A stretch of DNA of 33,687 nucleotides from UBA1124 sp963933095 (GTDB taxonomy: Bacteria; Pseudomonadota; Gammaproteobacteria; Pseudomonadales; Cellvibrionaceae). The notes below the pieces were generated by a model, which saw only the letters and a list, made by a program, of their open reading frames with translations, was not told the origin of the DNA and made no database searches. The translations under genes were made by a program, and so were the position numbers. Below, piece after piece: positions 32,601 through 33,687 of the stretch (positions are counted from its first letter, which is position 1; every line of letters starts with the position of its first letter). Location: positions 1 through 33,687 of the forward strand of contig CAWVSV010000016.1 in assembly GCA_963933095.1 (NCBI GenBank). Reading direction: 5' to 3'.

Positions 32601-33056
32601 TTAAAAGCGGGGAATAATGTTCGCCTTATCAATGGAACCAATTGGTAGTAGAAACTCTTCTTTATCTACAACCACCACAACATCATCCGACTCTACTGCA
32701 TTGAGTATGCCGGTAAATTTACGACGTCCCTCGAAGGGCACGCGCAATTGAATTTTCACTTTTTCACCAATATAACGCTGATACTGATCGAGTGAATAGA
32801 GCGCGCGATCAGCACCTGGCGATGACACTTCGAGGGAATACTCGCAGCTAATAGGATCTTCTACATCCATTACTGCACTGACCTGACGGCTGACATTGGC
32901 GCAGTCCTCAACCAAGATACCGTCTTCTTTATCAATAAAAAGACGCAGCGTGGCATGACGACCCTGCGTTAGATACTCAAGACCCCAGAGCTCACAGCCC
33001 ATAGACTCTACAACCGGCTCGATTAGAGCGCGTAGTTCATCGTGCTTTGACGCCAT
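32601..33056 (-). CDS. rimP: ribosome maturation factor RimP
   Basis: RimP is needed for assembly of the 30S head with S12. The 151 residues carry the two-domain pattern: LRALIEPVVESMGCELWGLEYLTQGRHATLRLFIDKEDGILVEDCANVSRQVSAVMD, then YSLEVSSPGADRALYSLDQYQRYIGEKVKI. The ATG at 33056 is preceded by GAGAGGTG. It is the first gene of the operon, and a long inverted repeat lies 24 bp upstream. Confidence 0.95.
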   Translation of the reverse strand: MASKHDELRALIEPVVESMGCELWGLEYLTQGRHATLRLFIDKEDGILVEDCANVSRQVSAVMDVEDPISCEYSLEVSSPGADRALYSLDQYQRYIGEKVKIQLRVPFEGRRKFTGILNAVESDDVVVVVDKEEFLLPIGSIDKANIIPRF

Positions 33057-33079
33057 TCGGCAATCACCTCTCTCTACCT

Positions 33080-33117
33080 ACTGTTTAAAATTTTCGTGCC
33101 AGAATATTTTAAACAGT
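33080..33117. promoter_or_regulatory. perfect 12-bp inverted repeat upstream of rimP
   Basis: ACTGTTTAAAAT (33080-33091) and ATTTTAAACAGT (33106-33117) are perfect inverted copies with a 14-bp spacer, 24-61 bp upstream of the rimP start. The stem is AT-rich and has no T tract on its 3' side on the minus strand, so it is not a terminator. It may be an operator over the operon promoter or a leader RNA hairpin. Confidence 0.7.
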
Positions 33118-33221
33118 GCACCGCAAGTACTGGCGCAAATGTGTGAATTTTCTGGTATTTAGGGTACTACCGCTGGCTCATGGCCGCGGCCGCACACCCT
33201 GTGCGGCATTTATTAACAGGC

Positions 33222-33245
33222 ACAAAAAATGGGCCCGAGGCCCAT
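33222..33245 (-). terminator. minus-strand terminator 1 between tRNA and rimP
   Basis: ATGGGCC (33229-33235) pairs with GGCCCAT (33239-33245). Read on the minus strand, the hairpin is followed by T6. It is the second of two terminators met by transcription coming from the tRNA gene. Confidence 0.7.
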
Positions 33246-33326
33246 CCTACTGATACCGCCGCAGGCCTCTGCGACTACTGTCCACCGAGAAGAACACCTC
33301 GGCCACTTGTCGCGAGCGACAAATAC

Positions 33327-33350
33327 AAAAAAACCCCATAAAGGGGCTTT
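33327..33350 (-). terminator. minus-strand terminator 2 (bidirectional) after the tRNA
   Basis: CCCC (33334-33337) pairs with GGGG (33343-33346) with extensive A/T flanks: A7 on the left and a T5 run just after the stem on the right (about 33348-33352). On the minus strand it gives a hairpin followed by T7. It would stop transcripts of the initiator tRNA, so the rimP operon needs its own promoter. A 16-bp palindrome, TTGTCGCGAGCGACAA, lies at 33307-33322. Confidence 0.65.
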
Positions 33351-33416
33351 TTCATGACACTGCGACTTCTCGCAACATCCCGATATCGAAAATTATCTTT
33401 CGTTATCGTTTAAATT

Positions 33417-33440
33417 TGGTAGCGGGGACAGGATTTTAAC
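33417..33440 (-). pseudogene. decayed tRNA 3' end
   Basis: This 24-bp stretch matches the 3' 24 bases of the initiator tRNA at 33520-33543 with two mismatches, and the similarity continues about 10 bp into the 3' flank (cgtttaaatt). The remaining tRNA body cannot be folded: the T arm is broken and no D or anticodon arm follows. It is a remnant of a duplicated tRNA gene or of a site-specific insertion at a tRNA end. Confidence 0.6.
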
Positions 33441-33519
33441 TCTGCGACCTGCGCGACCTACGATGTCCTTTAGAGAGGGAGCCCATCGGGCTTTCAGCTA
33501 CAAGACATCGTTTTAAATT

Positions 33520-33596
<77 letters not shown>

Positions 33597-33663
33597 TCAA
33601 TATTTGGCATAACGCTGCCAATAGCACTTCACTTTCATTTTAACCGTAATACAAGATTAAAAT

Positions 33664-33687
33664 TGGTAGCGGGGGCAGGATTTGAAC
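33664..33687 (-). tRNA. partial tRNA at the window edge
   Basis: The last 24 bases are identical to the 3' 24 bases of the initiator tRNA gene at 33520-33543 (CCA end, acceptor strand and start of the T arm). A second, probably intact, initiator tRNA copy is cut by the window end. The anticodon is not in the window, so the identity is inferred. Confidence 0.7.

Overview
The window is chromosomal DNA of a gammaproteobacterium with moderate GC content. The closest gene order I know is that of Pseudomonas: dksA-gluQ-cbrX-cbrA-cbrB-[crcZ]-pcnB-folK-panB on the plus strand, facing rimP-nusA-infB-rbfA-truB-rpsO-pnp on the minus strand. Several things differ from Pseudomonas, such as the missing panC after panB and the accessory genes on the left. 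An organism in or near the Pseudomonadales/Cellvibrionales is likely. This is inferred from gene order and protein motifs only.

Left part (1-9627), mostly minus strand: a 63-bp direct repeat pair; an SLC13-type anion/Na+ symporter; a secreted solute-binding-like protein; hisC; ppa (plus strand, with its own terminator); an uncharacterised 268-aa protein with four C-terminal repeats of 24-29 residues; a divergent 77-aa protein; and a compact M15 peptidase - LplT-like MFS - cysE cluster.

Middle (9847-13203): a TfoX C-domain protein, then about 1 kb without a convincing gene. That stretch holds what looks like a complete Fur-repressed small RNA gene: two Fur boxes around a sigma70 promoter, a transcript of about 120 nt, a strong terminator and an anti-Shine-Dalgarno-like segment. 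It is followed by an HtrA-type protease translationally coupled to a Rieske ferredoxin, and by a convergent sfsA.

Core (13449-23110): the dksA to panB block. The cbrA sensor (transporter plus histidine kinase) and its small partner cbrX are intact. The response regulator cbrB is interrupted by a single in-frame TAA just before the GAFTGA loop. Between cbrB and pcnB lies a clear crcZ-type RNA locus: a CbrB palindrome, a -24/-12 sigma54 promoter, six A-rich (AAnAAnAA) Hfq/Crc-type clusters and a terminator hairpin. Together they make a carbon-catabolite control circuit (CbrA senses, CbrB with sigma54 transcribes CrcZ, CrcZ titrates Hfq/Crc). As written, the activator step is broken by one nonsense codon.

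Right part (23127-33687), minus strand: a secreted SPOR-like protein, then the translation and RNA-metabolism operon pnp/rpsO/truB/rbfA/infB/nusA/rimP. A perfect 12-bp inverted repeat lies just upstream of rimP, preceded by two terminators, an initiator tRNA gene, a decayed tRNA 3' end, and a second tRNA 3' end cut by the window edge.
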